Assembly (NCBI RefSeq): GCF_003008615.1
Contig: NZ_CP027657.1
Location: 2,170,001 to 2,234,000 of the forward strand
Source of the DNA: Pseudomonas mendocina
Lineage (GTDB): Bacteria; Pseudomonadota; Gammaproteobacteria; Pseudomonadales; Pseudomonadaceae
DNA length: 64,000 nt
Reading direction: 5' to 3'
Part shown: positions 19,360-27,634 of the stretch, piece after piece
Layout: every line of letters begins with the position of its first letter
How positions within the stretch are numbered: position 1 is the stretch's first letter
The notes under the pieces: generated by a model
Seen by the model: only the letters and a program-made list of their open reading frames with translations
Told to the model about the DNA's origin: nothing
Databases searched by the model: none
Made by a program: the position numbers and the translations under genes

Positions 19360-19620
19360 ACCCAGTGACCCTGGTGATTGGCCTTTACGCGGAAGCCTTT
19401 CCGAATCAAGGCATTGCATCGAAAACGAGCCTCGTGCCCGTCCCGGAGACGGACTCCTGGAAAAAGCCTTTGGTTCAGTTCCAGGGGATAACAGTCGACG
19501 AACGGTTTACTGCTGACGCCTTCGTATTCCCGACCATTGGCGCCCAATTGCGCCCCTCCGTGAGCTGCCCCCACAGGCCGTCAAGGCCACGGCGATGAAG
19601 ACGAAGCGCTGCTGCCACAT
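19356..19620 (-). pseudogene. possible frameshifted small lipoprotein remnant
   Basis: On the minus strand ATG 19620 begins MWQQRFVFIAVALTACGGSS, a plausible lipoprotein signal with LTAC lipobox, but this frame ends soon after. Another frame then reads GAQLGANGREYEGVSSKPF and VDCYPLELNQRLFPGVRLRD up to a stop at 19356-19358. Joining them needs one frameshift near 19555-19575. No family was recognised and no ribosome site is clear. It may be chance; the evidence is only the lipobox and the protein-like character of the second frame. Confidence 0.25.
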
Positions 19621-19650
19621 CACACGAAGGCGGGCGGTCGAGCCACTGTC

Positions 19651-19815
19651 TGTAGGCTGGGTTAACGACGCTGAACGTGAATCGAAGATGTCCACTATCG
19701 CTGCGCGGCGCGTAACCCACCAGGCGAGAAAACGTGGTGCTCCGATGGTGGGTTACGCCGCAACCAACGGAGCGAAACGCTAGGTCACCTCAACAGGCAG
19801 CTAACCCACCCTACA
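19651..19815. repeat. family E inverted repeat element
   Basis: TGTAGGCTGGGTTAACG at 19651-19667 faces TAACCCACCCTACA at 19802-19815. Internal copies (CGTAACCCACCAGGCG near 19708 and GGTGGGTTACGCCG near 19746) form a second pair. It fills the gap between the remnant at 19356-19620 and the asnC-type gene. No gene is seen in 19621-19844. Confidence 0.65.
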
Positions 19816-19844
19816 GATGTCCGACATCTCATGGTTGGCGTACG

Positions 19845-20321
19845 TCAGTCGTCCAGTTCGACGGGCGCGCCCGACGTGTCTGCCTTGATGGTCTTGGTGA
19901 CGATGTAGGTGAAGTAGCGCTCGATGCCCAGGTCTTCCAGCAGCAGCTGGTCGATGAAGCGCTGGTAGTGGTCGATATCGCGGGCGCGAATCATGGCGAT
20001 GTAGTCGACGCCGCCACCGGTGGCGTAGCAGAAGCCCACCTCCGGGGCCTCGCTCAGGCGCTGCTCAAAGCGGCGCATATCCTGCGCGGTGTGACGGGCC
20101 AGGGTGATTTCCACCAGCACCTGCTGGCTGCGAAACAGCGCTGCCCAGTCGATCTGTGCGCGGTAGCCCTTGATCAGCCCGGCGCTTTCCAGCTTGCGCA
20201 CCCGCTCCCAGGCCGGCGTCACCGAGAGGTTGATCGCCTCGGCCAGGGCCGACTTGGTGATCCGTCCATCCTCGGACAGGATGCGCAGGATCTTCAGGTC
20301 ATAGCGGTCGAGCTTGTGCAT
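19845..20321 (-). CDS. doeX: Lrp/AsnC-family transcriptional regulator (DoeX-like)
   Basis: The product is 158 aa. The helix-turn-helix occupies residues about 5-60 (LDRYDLKILRILSEDGRITK, ALAEAINLSVTPAWERVRKL) and the AsnC ligand-binding RAM domain fills the rest. An Lrp-type gene is the standard companion of ectoine catabolic genes (asnC/DoeX), where it binds degradation intermediates. It is the last gene of the minus-strand run eutB-eutC-doeA-doeB-asnC. A family C hairpin lies between doeB and this gene and may lower its expression. The symbol rests on context. Confidence 0.85.
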   Translation of the reverse strand: MHKLDRYDLKILRILSEDGRITKSALAEAINLSVTPAWERVRKLESAGLIKGYRAQIDWAALFRSQQVLVEITLARHTAQDMRRFEQRLSEAPEVGFCYATGGGVDYIAMIRARDIDHYQRFIDQLLLEDLGIERYFTYIVTKTIKADTSGAPVELDD

Positions 20322-20364
20322 CGGCTTCTCGGTTGGCTAAGGGTTTAAAGATGTAGAGGCCAGA

Positions 20365-20422
20365 TCGCGGCTAAAGCCCCTCCCACGAGACACTCAGACT
20401 GTGGGAGGGGCTTTAGCCGCGA
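20365..20422. repeat. family C palindromic repeat
   Basis: TCGCGGCTAAAGCCCCTCCC at 20365 faces GGGAGGGGCTTTAGCCGCGA ending at 20422, a nearly perfect 22-bp stem with a 14-base loop. It stands between doeB and the asnC-type gene. Confidence 0.8.
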
Positions 20423-20428
20423 CCGTTT

Positions 20429-21430
20429 CTAGTCCACCACCTCGGCGATGACCGCGAGGGTATCCCCACTTTTTACCAGCCCCGGGAAATGCCGGGCTGC
20501 GAGCAAGCCACTGCGTTTGGCGCGATATTCGGCAGCCGGCGCGCCAGTGCGGCGGGCGCTGTGTACGCGGGCGATCACTTCGCCCTTCTCGACCAGCTCG
20601 CCAAGGTCGCGGCACATTTCCAGCAGGCCATCGTCCTCACTGGCGACGAAGCAGTCGCCGTCGGGCATATCGAGCATCACCGACTCGCCCGCCTCGATCT
20701 CGCCTTGCAGCAAGCCGAAATGGATCAGCAGGTTGCGCACGCCGCGCTCGGCGATGGCCAGGCTTTTCGCCGTGCTGCTGCCGCCACCACCGAGCTCGGT
20801 GGTGACGAACACCTTGCCCAGCTCCTCGGCCGCGGTGTCGTACATGCCCACCGCGTCCAGTTCCAGCATGCGCATGCAGTAGGGCGCGGCGAAGGCGCGC
20901 ATGCCGGCGGCGCAAGCGGCGTCCTGCGCCTTGTCCGGCAGCATGTGGCAGGCGGCGAAGGGCAGAAAGTCCAGGGTCTTGCCGCCGGAGTGAATGTCCA
21001 GCACCACATCGGCCAACGGCAGCAGCGTGCGCTGGAAGTAATCGGCGATCTTCTGCGTCACCGTACCGTCCGGCTTGCCGGGAAAGCTGCGGTTGAGGTT
21101 GCCCTTGTCGATGGGCGAAGTGCGGGTACCGGCCTGCACCGCCGGGGTGTTCATGAACGGCACGATGATCACCCGACCGCTGACGTCCTCGGCGCGCAGG
21201 CGCTGGGCCAGTTTGCTCAGCGCCAGCGGGCCTTCGTACTCGTCGCCATGGTTGCCGCCGGTAAGCAGCGCGGTGGGACCGCTGCCGTGCTTCACCACGG
21301 TGACTGGAATCATCACCGCGCCCCAGGCCGAATCGTCGCGGGAATAGGGCAGCTTGAGGAAGCCGTGTTGTACGCCGTCGCGGTCGAAGTCAACGGTGGG
21401 GCTGATGGGGTTGTCGCGCAGTTGGGTCAT
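20429..21430 (-). CDS. doeB: N-alpha-acetyl-L-2,4-diaminobutyrate deacetylase
   Basis: The product is 333 aa of the AstE/aspartoacylase zinc hydrolase family. Zinc ligands are H61 and E64 in GGNHGDEYEGP and H147 in DIHSGGKTLDF; the catalytic glutamate is E212 in TTELGGGGSS. DoeB (EutE) removes the acetyl group from the product of ectoine ring opening, giving 2,4-diaminobutyrate and acetate. In other bacteria it forms a complex with the hydrolase DoeA. It is directly downstream of doeA, which supports this role over succinylglutamate desuccinylase. Confidence 0.92.
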   Translation of the reverse strand: MTQLRDNPISPTVDFDRDGVQHGFLKLPYSRDDSAWGAVMIPVTVVKHGSGPTALLTGGNHGDEYEGPLALSKLAQRLRAEDVSGRVIIVPFMNTPAVQAGTRTSPIDKGNLNRSFPGKPDGTVTQKIADYFQRTLLPLADVVLDIHSGGKTLDFLPFAACHMLPDKAQDAACAAGMRAFAAPYCMRMLELDAVGMYDTAAEELGKVFVTTELGGGGSSTAKSLAIAERGVRNLLIHFGLLQGEIEAGESVMLDMPDGDCFVASEDDGLLEMCRDLGELVEKGEVIARVHSARRTGAPAAEYRAKRSGLLAARHFPGLVKSGDTLAVIAEVVD

Positions 21431-21457
21431 GGTCGGGCCTTCAAGATGGAGCTCATT

Positions 21458-21526
21458 GTGGGAGGGGCTTTAGCCGCGACTGGAAAACTTCGCGGCTAAA
21501 GCGGATCGCCGCCCGGCCGCTCCTAC
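21458..21526. repeat. family C palindromic repeat, long loop
   Basis: GTGGGAGGGGCTTTAGCCGC at 21458 faces TCGCGGCTAAAGC at 21490, with a diverged tail GCCGCTCCTACA to 21526. It stands in the doeA-doeB gap. Confidence 0.65.
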
Positions 21527-21548
21527 AGGTGGAGCGGCAGCCGCAGGA

Positions 21549-22739
21549 TCAGTCCTTCACGAACAGCTTGCGCGGCACGTCGCAGAAGGTTTCCACGCCG
21601 CTGTCGGTGATCAGGATCGATTCGGTGATTTCCAGGCCCCAGTCGTCCAGCCACAGGCCGGGCATGAAGTGGAAGGTCATCCCCGGTTGCAGCACGCTCT
21701 CGTCACTCGGGCGCAGGCTCATGGTGCGCTCGCCCCAGTCCGGCGGATAACTGATACCGATGGGGTAGCCGCAGCGGCTGTCCTTGTGGATGCCGAACTT
21801 CTCCAGCACCTTGAAGAAGGCGCGGGCGATGTCGCCGGTGGTGTTGCCCGGCTTGGCCGCCTCCAGGCCGGCGGCGATGCCTTCGACCACGGCCTTCTCG
21901 CCGTCGAGGAAATGCTGCGGCGGCTTGCCCAGGTAGATGGTGCGCGACAGCGGGCAGTGATAGCGCTTGTAGCAGCCGGCGATCTCGAAGAAGGTGCCGG
22001 CGCCGCTGATCATCGGCGAGTCGTCCCAGGTCAGGTGCGGCGCGCTGGCATCGGCGCCGGTGGGTAGCAGCGGGACGATGGCCGGGTAGTCGCCGCCATG
22101 GCCGTCGGCGCCGAGGATGCCGGTGCGGTAGATCTCGGCGACCAGCTCGTTCTTGCGCAGGCCCGGCTCGATCTTGTCGAAGATCGCCGCGTGCATCTTC
22201 TCGACGATCTTCGCCGCGATACGCATGTAGCCGATCTCGGTGGGCGATTTGATCGCCCGCTGCCAGTTGACCAACGCAGTCGAATCGACGAAGCGCGCGT
22301 TGGGCAGATTGCGCTGCAGCGAGCCATAGGCGGCGGCGCTGAAGTAGTAGTTGTCCAGCTCGACGCCGATGGTTAGCTTGTCCCAGCCACGTGCGGCGAT
22401 GACTTCCTTGGACAGGTAGTCCATCGGGTGGCGCTCGGTGGACTGCACGTAGTGATCGGGGTAACCGACGATGTTGCTCGGCTGCATGAACACCGTGCGC
22501 TTGGCGCCGTTGGCATCCTGGCCGCGGCCGTACCAGACCGGCTCGCCATCGAGCGCCAGCAGTACGCACTGGTGCACGTAGAACGACCAACCGTCATAGC
22601 CGGTGAGCCAGGCCATGTTGGATGGGTCGGTGACGATCAGCAGTTCGATGCCTCTGGCCTGCATGGCGCTGCGCGTCTTGGCCAGACGCTGGGCATATTC
22701 CTCCCGGCTGAAGGGGAGGTTGACGACGATTTCGGACAT
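21549..22739 (-). CDS. doeA: ectoine hydrolase
   Basis: The product is 396 aa, a creatinase/prolidase-fold (M24) protein. An N-terminal domain (MSEIVVNLPFSREEYAQRLA onward, containing MAWLTGYDGWSFYVHQ) precedes the pita-bread domain from about residue 170. The metal-ligand pattern of M24 aminopeptidases is not kept (GTFFEIAGCYKRYHCPLSRT at the expected place), as in creatinase. DoeA (EutD) opens the ectoine ring to N-acetyl-diaminobutyrate. The location between eutC and doeB is diagnostic. Confidence 0.92.
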   Translation of the reverse strand: MSEIVVNLPFSREEYAQRLAKTRSAMQARGIELLIVTDPSNMAWLTGYDGWSFYVHQCVLLALDGEPVWYGRGQDANGAKRTVFMQPSNIVGYPDHYVQSTERHPMDYLSKEVIAARGWDKLTIGVELDNYYFSAAAYGSLQRNLPNARFVDSTALVNWQRAIKSPTEIGYMRIAAKIVEKMHAAIFDKIEPGLRKNELVAEIYRTGILGADGHGGDYPAIVPLLPTGADASAPHLTWDDSPMISGAGTFFEIAGCYKRYHCPLSRTIYLGKPPQHFLDGEKAVVEGIAAGLEAAKPGNTTGDIARAFFKVLEKFGIHKDSRCGYPIGISYPPDWGERTMSLRPSDESVLQPGMTFHFMPGLWLDDWGLEITESILITDSGVETFCDVPRKLFVKD

Positions 22740-22796
22740 TGCGTTGCCCTCGTGATGGAACGGTTATTCAGGCGCGGCGTGCCGCGCCCGCAGGTT

Positions 22797-23774
22797 TCAG
22801 GAATCGAAACTGAGGCCTTTGCCGGCCGCGACGGCGCGCTGGTAGGCGAGGCTGGCGATGGCGGTGTCTTGTGCTCCAGTGCCGGTCAGGTCGCACAGGG
22901 TGATCTGGTCATTGGCGGTACGCCCCGGGCGCTGGCCGGCGATCACCTGGCCGAGTTCGGCGAAGTCATCCTTGGCATGCACCAGGCCGGCGGCGATGGC
23001 GTGATTGAGCTCCCCGAGCACGCGGGTCTGACTCAGGCGGTCGGCCACGTAGGCATCGACCCGCGCCAGCACGGCCGGAGCGATCTCGTTCTTGTGCTCG
23101 GCATCCGAGCCCATGGCGGTGATATGCAAGCCGGAGCGCAGGTGCTGCGGCTGGATCAGCGGCTCGCGACTGGGCGTGGTGGTGATGGCGATATCGGCAC
23201 CATCGAGCGCCGCGTCGACGCTGTCCACCGCGCGCGCATCGTCCAGCTCGGCGGCCATGGCCTGGGCCTTGGCGGGATCACGCGCCCAGATACGCACCTC
23301 GCTTACATCGCGCACCAGACGCAGGGCCTGCAACTGCAGGCGCGCCTGCTCGCCGGCACCGAGAATGGCAACCACCTTGGCGTCTTCGCGGGCCAGCCAT
23401 TTGGCTGCGATGGCGCCGGCTGCGGCAGTGCGCACGGCAGTGAGGTGGCCGTTATCCAACAGCAGCGCATCGGCCAGGCCGGTCTGTGCCGAGAACAGCA
23501 TCATCAGGCCATTGAGGCTGGGCAAGCCGAGCTTGGGATTGTCGAAAAAGCCGGGGCTGACCTTGATCGCGAAGTGCGCCACGCCAGGCAGGTAGGCGGT
23601 CTTCACGTCGACCTCGCCGTTATGCTCGGGCACGTCCAGACGCAGGATCGGCGGCATCGCCACGGCGGCCGTGGCAAGCAGGCGGAAGGCGTTTTCCACC
23701 ACTGCCAGGCTGTCGGTGTCGAGGCCAACGCAGTCGCGCAGGTCAGCCTGGTTGAGAATCAGGGTCTTGGCCAT
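22797..23774 (-). CDS. eutC: ornithine cyclodeaminase-family protein of hydroxyectoine use
   Basis: The product is 325 aa of the ornithine cyclodeaminase/mu-crystallin family. The NAD(P)-binding loop is VVAILGAGEQARLQLQAL near residue 130, and HLTAVRTAAAGAIAAKWLA precedes it. In ectoine loci the EutC protein acts with EutB to turn the hydroxylated intermediate into one that joins the ectoine path. It starts 9 bases after eutB, so the two are cotranscribed. The exact reaction is inferred from locus position. Confidence 0.88.
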   Translation of the reverse strand: MAKTLILNQADLRDCVGLDTDSLAVVENAFRLLATAAVAMPPILRLDVPEHNGEVDVKTAYLPGVAHFAIKVSPGFFDNPKLGLPSLNGLMMLFSAQTGLADALLLDNGHLTAVRTAAAGAIAAKWLAREDAKVVAILGAGEQARLQLQALRLVRDVSEVRIWARDPAKAQAMAAELDDARAVDSVDAALDGADIAITTTPSREPLIQPQHLRSGLHITAMGSDAEHKNEIAPAVLARVDAYVADRLSQTRVLGELNHAIAAGLVHAKDDFAELGQVIAGQRPGRTANDQITLCDLTGTGAQDTAIASLAYQRAVAAGKGLSFDS

Positions 23775-23783
23775 GGAGGTTCC

Positions 23784-24755
23784 TCAGGAGTCGGCGCCGT
23801 TGATCACCCGCAGGTGCTGGTCGATGTCGATGTTGCGGCCGCTGATCACTACCACCACCGGGCCGCGCGGCTCGATCAGCCCATCGAGCAGGGCGGCGAT
23901 ACCGACGGCGGCAGCGCCCTCGACCACCAGCCTTTCTTCGCGGTAGGCATGGCGAATGCCGCGGGCGATGGCGGCTTCGTCGAGCAGATGAACCTGGTCG
24001 CACAGCTCGCGGGTAATGGAATAGGTGAAGCGGTTGTCCAGGCCGATACCGCCGCCGAGCGAGTCGGCCAGGGTCGGCAGCTCCTCCACCTCGACCGGTT
24101 CGCCAGCCTCGAGGCTGGCATGCATGGCGGCGCCCAGCTGCATGCTGATGCCGTGGGTACGAATCGCCGGACTGGCTGCCTTGATCGCCAGTGCCACGCC
24201 AGCGAACAGACCGCCACCGGACAGCGGCACCAGCACTTCGCAGACGTCCGGGCACTGCTCGAGAATCTCCAGGCCCAGGCTGCCCTGGCCGGCTATCACG
24301 TGCGGGTGATCGAAAGGCGGGATAAATGCGGCGCCCTGTTCGCGGGCGATACGCAGGGCTTCGAGCTGGGCATCGTCCTGGCTGCGGCCTTTGATAACCA
24401 CCTCAGCGCCCAACTCACGGATGGCACGCACCTTGTTCTGCGGCACCAGCTCGGACAGGCAGACGATGGCCTTTACCCCTTGCTGTGAAGCAGCGAAAGC
24501 GAGGGCACGGCCATGGTTGCCGGTGGAGGCAGTGACCACGCCAAGGTGCTTGCGCTCGGCATCCAGCTGCGCCACCGCGTTGCTCGCACCGCGCAGCTTG
24601 AAGCTGCCAGTGGCCTGCTGCGATTCCAGCTTCAGCCACACCGGCACACCGGCCAGGCGACTCAGGCTGGGCGAGTGCTCCAGCGGCGTCTGCCGCACCA
24701 GGCCGGCGATACGCTGGCGGGCCTGGAGCAGGTCATCGAAGGGGATGGAAGACAT
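23784..24755 (-). CDS. eutB: threonine-dehydratase-like hydroxyectoine utilization enzyme
   Basis: The product is 323 aa, a fold-type II PLP enzyme. The cofactor lysine is K53 in ATGSFKLRGASNA. ASTGNHGRALAFAA is the substrate loop and VPLSGGGLFAGVALA the phosphate loop. It lacks the C-terminal regulatory domain of IlvA. EutB is proposed to dehydrate the hydroxylated diaminobutyrate derived from hydroxyectoine. It is the first gene of the catabolic operon, and a 16-bp motif shared with the ehuB promoter region lies 58-73 bases upstream of its start. Confidence 0.9.
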   Translation of the reverse strand: MSSIPFDDLLQARQRIAGLVRQTPLEHSPSLSRLAGVPVWLKLESQQATGSFKLRGASNAVAQLDAERKHLGVVTASTGNHGRALAFAASQQGVKAIVCLSELVPQNKVRAIRELGAEVVIKGRSQDDAQLEALRIAREQGAAFIPPFDHPHVIAGQGSLGLEILEQCPDVCEVLVPLSGGGLFAGVALAIKAASPAIRTHGISMQLGAAMHASLEAGEPVEVEELPTLADSLGGGIGLDNRFTYSITRELCDQVHLLDEAAIARGIRHAYREERLVVEGAAAVGIAALLDGLIEPRGPVVVVISGRNIDIDQHLRVINGADS

Positions 24756-24812
24756 GGCGCACGTTCCGTGAAGGTGTGCGGCCGAGTGTATGAGCGGGAA
24801 ATTGAGAGGCTG

Positions 24813-24828
24813 AATGTACTAGGACGAT
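24813..24828 (-). promoter_or_regulatory. candidate EnuR operator upstream of eutB
   Basis: The minus strand reads ATCGTCCTAGTACATT. It matches 13 of 16 bases of ATTGTCCTAGTGCAAT found ahead of enuR/ehuB (26542-26557). It lies 58-73 bases upstream of the eutB start. Assignment to EnuR is inference. Confidence 0.55.
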
Positions 24829-24861
24829 TTTTTATCTGGGCGTTTGTGCCGCGTGGAAATC

Positions 24862-24914
24862 GGTGCGCACAGCGCACCCTACAGACACGTCGACCGTAGG
24901 GTGCGCCGCGCGCA
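24862..24914. repeat. family A palindromic repeat pair
   Basis: GGTGCGCACAGCGCACCCTA at 24862 faces GTAGGGTGCGCCGCGCGCA ending at 24914. It is the first of four different palindromes packed between eutB and enuR. Confidence 0.75.
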
Positions 24915-24921
24915 GCAGCTT

Positions 24922-24983
24922 GTAGCCTCGATGAAATCCGGGTAGCACCGGAGCAAACCACTCCCGGATTTCATCCGGGCTAC
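24922..24983. repeat. family B palindromic repeat
   Basis: GTAGCCTCGATGAAATCCGG faces CCCGGATTTCATCCGGGCTA, second palindrome of the eutB-enuR gap. Apart from these repeats and the candidate operator at 24813, nothing else was seen in the 333-base gap 24756-25088. Confidence 0.75.
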
Positions 24984-25001
24984 ACGAGCCCCTCTCCCCA
25001 A

Positions 25002-25025
25002 CCCTCTCCCGCAAGCGGGAGAGGG
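25002..25025. repeat. perfect 11-bp hairpin
   Basis: CCCTCTCCCGC, AA, GCGGGAGAGGG form a perfect stem; this CTCTCCC unit differs from families A-E. It lies 3' of enuR and may serve as a transcript end. Confidence 0.65.
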
Positions 25026-25050
25026 GGCTGATCAGCATGACGGGTGAAAT

Positions 25051-25074
25051 TGTGGGAGCGGCTTCAGCCGCGAA
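25051..25074. repeat. family C-like single hairpin
   Basis: TGTGGGAGCGGCTTCAGCCG with following CGAA is a short variant of family C, 14 bases from the 3' end of enuR. Confidence 0.5.
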
Positions 25075-25088
25075 GCTCTTCAACAGCG

Positions 25089-26486
25089 CTAAAAATCATG
25101 CACCTTCGGGTACTGCTCGAAGACGTCACGCACGATCTGCACGCCCTGGCGCATCTTCGCTTCGCTGCATTCGGCGCCGACGCACAGACGCACCGCGCGC
25201 GGCCGAGGCATGCCGGGCGGGACGAAGGGATCGGGTAACGTCAGCGCGACGTTGCGCCGGCGCAGCTCACGCAGCAGGCCATCGGTCTCCCAGCCTTCAG
25301 GCACGCGCAACCAACTGTTGAGCGAATAGGGGTGATTGCCGATCAGGTGCTCGCCCAGCTCCTGCTCCACCAGCGCTTGCCGGTTGGCCAGCAATTGCCG
25401 CTGCAACTGCACCAGATCCTCGGCCTCGCCCGAGTCGATCCAGCGTGTGGCGACCTCACCGAGCAGCGACGGCGCCATCCAGCTGTTGACCCGCAGGATG
25501 CTCTCGGTGCGCAGGGCCAGGCGCTTGGGCATCACCAGGTAGCCGATGCGCAGGCCAGTGAGCACCGACTTGGTCATGCTGGTGCAGTAGAACGACAGCT
25601 CCGGCGCGTAGTGACTCAGCGGCCGCGTGCTCTGCTGGCCCGCCAGCAGCGGGCCGTAGACGTCGTCCTCGATGATGTAAACGCCATAGCGGCGAGCGAT
25701 CTCGGCGATCTCGCGGCGGCGCTCGTCGGGCATCAGTGCGCTGGTGGGGTTGTTCAGGTTGGGCGTGCAGACCAGCGCAGTGATCCGTTCGTTGCCGCAC
25801 ATGTCCTCGAAGTGCTCAGGGTTCAGGCCGTAGCGATCCATCTCCAGACCCTTGAGGGTGAAGCCGAGCACCTGCGAGCTGCCGATTGCCCCGTGGTCGG
25901 TCAGGCCCTCGCAGAGCACCACGTCATCTGGGCCGGCCAGGGTGGCCAGGGCGAGAAAAATGGCGTGGGCGGCGCCGCTGGTCAGCAGCACGTCCTCGAT
26001 GCCGACATCCATGCCCAGACGCGCCAGCCAGCGCACTGCCGACTCGCGCTGGTGCTGCATACCGGCAATCGGACGAAAAGCATGAATCCACGGTTGATCC
26101 GGCTCCTGCGCCAGCTCCAGGCAGGTCTGTCGCCACAGGCGGTCGTGGGCATCGGTGTGCAGGATGCGCGCGTTGGAAAAGTCCATCAGCGCCTGCTCGC
26201 TGCGATCGAGCATGCTGGTGGCCACGCGCTCGCTGGTGCGCCGCGAGACGAAGCTGCCACGGCCCACCTCGCAACGCACACGGCCCTGGCGCTCCAGTTC
26301 CTTGTAGGCGTTGGTCACGGTCTGCACGCTGATGCCCAGCGCATCCGAAACCTGGCGTTGCGGTGGCAACCGCTGGCCGTCGATCAGGTTACCCTGTTCG
26401 ATGTCGGCGGCGACCGCCTGGACCAGCAGCTTGTATTTCGACTCGCCCGGGCGAGCGTTGGCCAGGGCCTTCTTCCAGTTGTGCAT
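25089..26486 (-). CDS. enuR: MocR-type GntR/aminotransferase regulator of ectoine genes
   Basis: The product is 465 aa. Residues about 10-85 form a GntR winged helix (LPPQRQVSDALGISVQTVTN, AYKELERQGRVRCEVGRGSF). The rest is an aminotransferase-like domain with the PLP lysine K306 in CTSMTKSVLTGLRIGYL and IIEDDVYGPL for the ring contact. EnuR proteins bind PLP and sense ectoine breakdown products, relieving repression of uptake and catabolic genes. It is divergent from ehuB and lies next to eutB, the standard arrangement. A 16-bp motif occurs upstream of both flanking transcription units. Confidence 0.92.
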   Translation of the reverse strand: MHNWKKALANARPGESKYKLLVQAVAADIEQGNLIDGQRLPPQRQVSDALGISVQTVTNAYKELERQGRVRCEVGRGSFVSRRTSERVATSMLDRSEQALMDFSNARILHTDAHDRLWRQTCLELAQEPDQPWIHAFRPIAGMQHQRESAVRWLARLGMDVGIEDVLLTSGAAHAIFLALATLAGPDDVVLCEGLTDHGAIGSSQVLGFTLKGLEMDRYGLNPEHFEDMCGNERITALVCTPNLNNPTSALMPDERRREIAEIARRYGVYIIEDDVYGPLLAGQQSTRPLSHYAPELSFYCTSMTKSVLTGLRIGYLVMPKRLALRTESILRVNSWMAPSLLGEVATRWIDSGEAEDLVQLQRQLLANRQALVEQELGEHLIGNHPYSLNSWLRVPEGWETDGLLRELRRRNVALTLPDPFVPPGMPRPRAVRLCVGAECSEAKMRQGVQIVRDVFEQYPKVHDF

Positions 26487-26541
26487 CGATGGCTCCTCCG
26501 GCGGCTGCGTTCAAGCATCCCGCGTGAGGCATTACGATTCA

Positions 26542-26557
26542 ATTGTCCTAGTGCAAT
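26542..26557 (+). promoter_or_regulatory. candidate EnuR operator in the enuR-ehuB gap
   Basis: ATTGTCCTAGTGCAAT carries outer inverted ends ATTG/CAAT. A 13/16 match lies ahead of eutB on the minus strand. It is 56 bases upstream of enuR and 168 bases upstream of ehuB, suitable for control of both. Confidence 0.55.
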
Positions 26558-26724
26558 GCCGCAGCCAAAAAAGCCTTTGTATGCTCGGGCCAAGGGTGGA
26601 AAACAGATTCCTAGAAGAACCACCACCCGGCGCAGGTCTCCTGTGCATCAACGCTCTTGATTTACCTGCCTCCTAACACAGCACGCCGCCGTTGGCGGAC
26701 TACAAGAAACAGGAGAACACCAAG

Positions 26725-27570
26725 ATGAGTAGCGTTATCCCCTCCCGCTTCGGCCGCCTTGCGCTGGCCTGCGCCCTGCTCACCGGCCTCGCCGCCGGCG
26801 CCCAGGCCTCGACCCTGGACAAGGTCAAGGACAGCAGTAGCGTGCGCATCGGCTATGCCAACGAAACCCCCTTCGCCTATACCGCCCTCGATGGCAAGGT
26901 CACTGGCGAATCGCCGGAAATCGTCACCAAGATTTTTCAGCGCATGGGTGTCGAGAAGATCAACCCGGTGCTCACCGAATGGGGCTCGCTGATCCCCGGC
27001 CTGCGCGCCAGCCGCTTCGACCTGATCGCCGCCGGCATGTACATCACCCCCGAGCGCTGCAAGCAGGTGCTGTTCACCGACCCGCACTACCAGTTGCCCG
27101 ATACGCTGCTGACCAAGGCCGGTAACCCGAAGAACCTGCATAGCTACGAAGACATCGCCAAGAGCGGTGCCAAGCTGGCGATCATGTCCGGCACAGTGAA
27201 CCTGGGCTATGCCCGTAACGCCGGCATCAGCGACGAGCAGATCCTCCAGGTGCCGGACACTACCGCGCAGTTGCAGGCCGTACGCGCCGGTCGCGCCGAT
27301 GCCGCCGTCGGCACCCAGCTGACCATGAAGGGCCTGGCCGACAAGGGCGGCGACAGCGTCGAAGCCATCACCGAGTTCAAGGACGACCCGACCCACACCG
27401 GCTACGGTGCCCTGGCCTTCCGCCCGGAAGACAAGGATCTGCGTGATGCGGTCAATGCCCAATTGAAGGAATGGATCGGCAGCGAAGAGCACCTGGCCAC
27501 GGTGAAACCCTTCGGTTTCGACCAGTCCAACATCACCGACAAGACCGCCGCCGAACTCTGCGGCCAGTAA
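26725..27570 (+). CDS. ehuB: ectoine/hydroxyectoine ABC transporter binding protein
   Basis: The product is 281 aa of the family 3 extracellular solute-binding proteins. A signal peptide (FGRLALACALLTGLAAGAQA) ends near residue 25. The mature part begins STLDKVKDSSSVRIGYANET and shows ERCKQVLFTDPHYQLPDTLL. ATG 26725 follows AGGAG at 26711-26715; a TTG further upstream is rejected. First gene of the ehuBCDA importer. Binding specificity is inferred from the catabolic neighbours and the close EhuB-like length and layout. Confidence 0.92.
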   Translation: MSSVIPSRFGRLALACALLTGLAAGAQASTLDKVKDSSSVRIGYANETPFAYTALDGKVTGESPEIVTKIFQRMGVEKINPVLTEWGSLIPGLRASRFDLIAAGMYITPERCKQVLFTDPHYQLPDTLLTKAGNPKNLHSYEDIAKSGAKLAIMSGTVNLGYARNAGISDEQILQVPDTTAQLQAVRAGRADAAVGTQLTMKGLADKGGDSVEAITEFKDDPTHTGYGALAFRPEDKDLRDAVNAQLKEWIGSEEHLATVKPFGFDQSNITDKTAAELCGQ

Positions 27571-27634
27571 TGAACGGATCACGCCGCGCACTCCGGTGCG
27601 TGGCGCGCTTGCGTACATAGAGCGGTAGACATTC

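Noticed and set aside
24862..25074. Clustered short repeats as a CRISPR array
   Set aside because: The units are different palindromes with irregular spacing, no uniform spacers and no cas genes.
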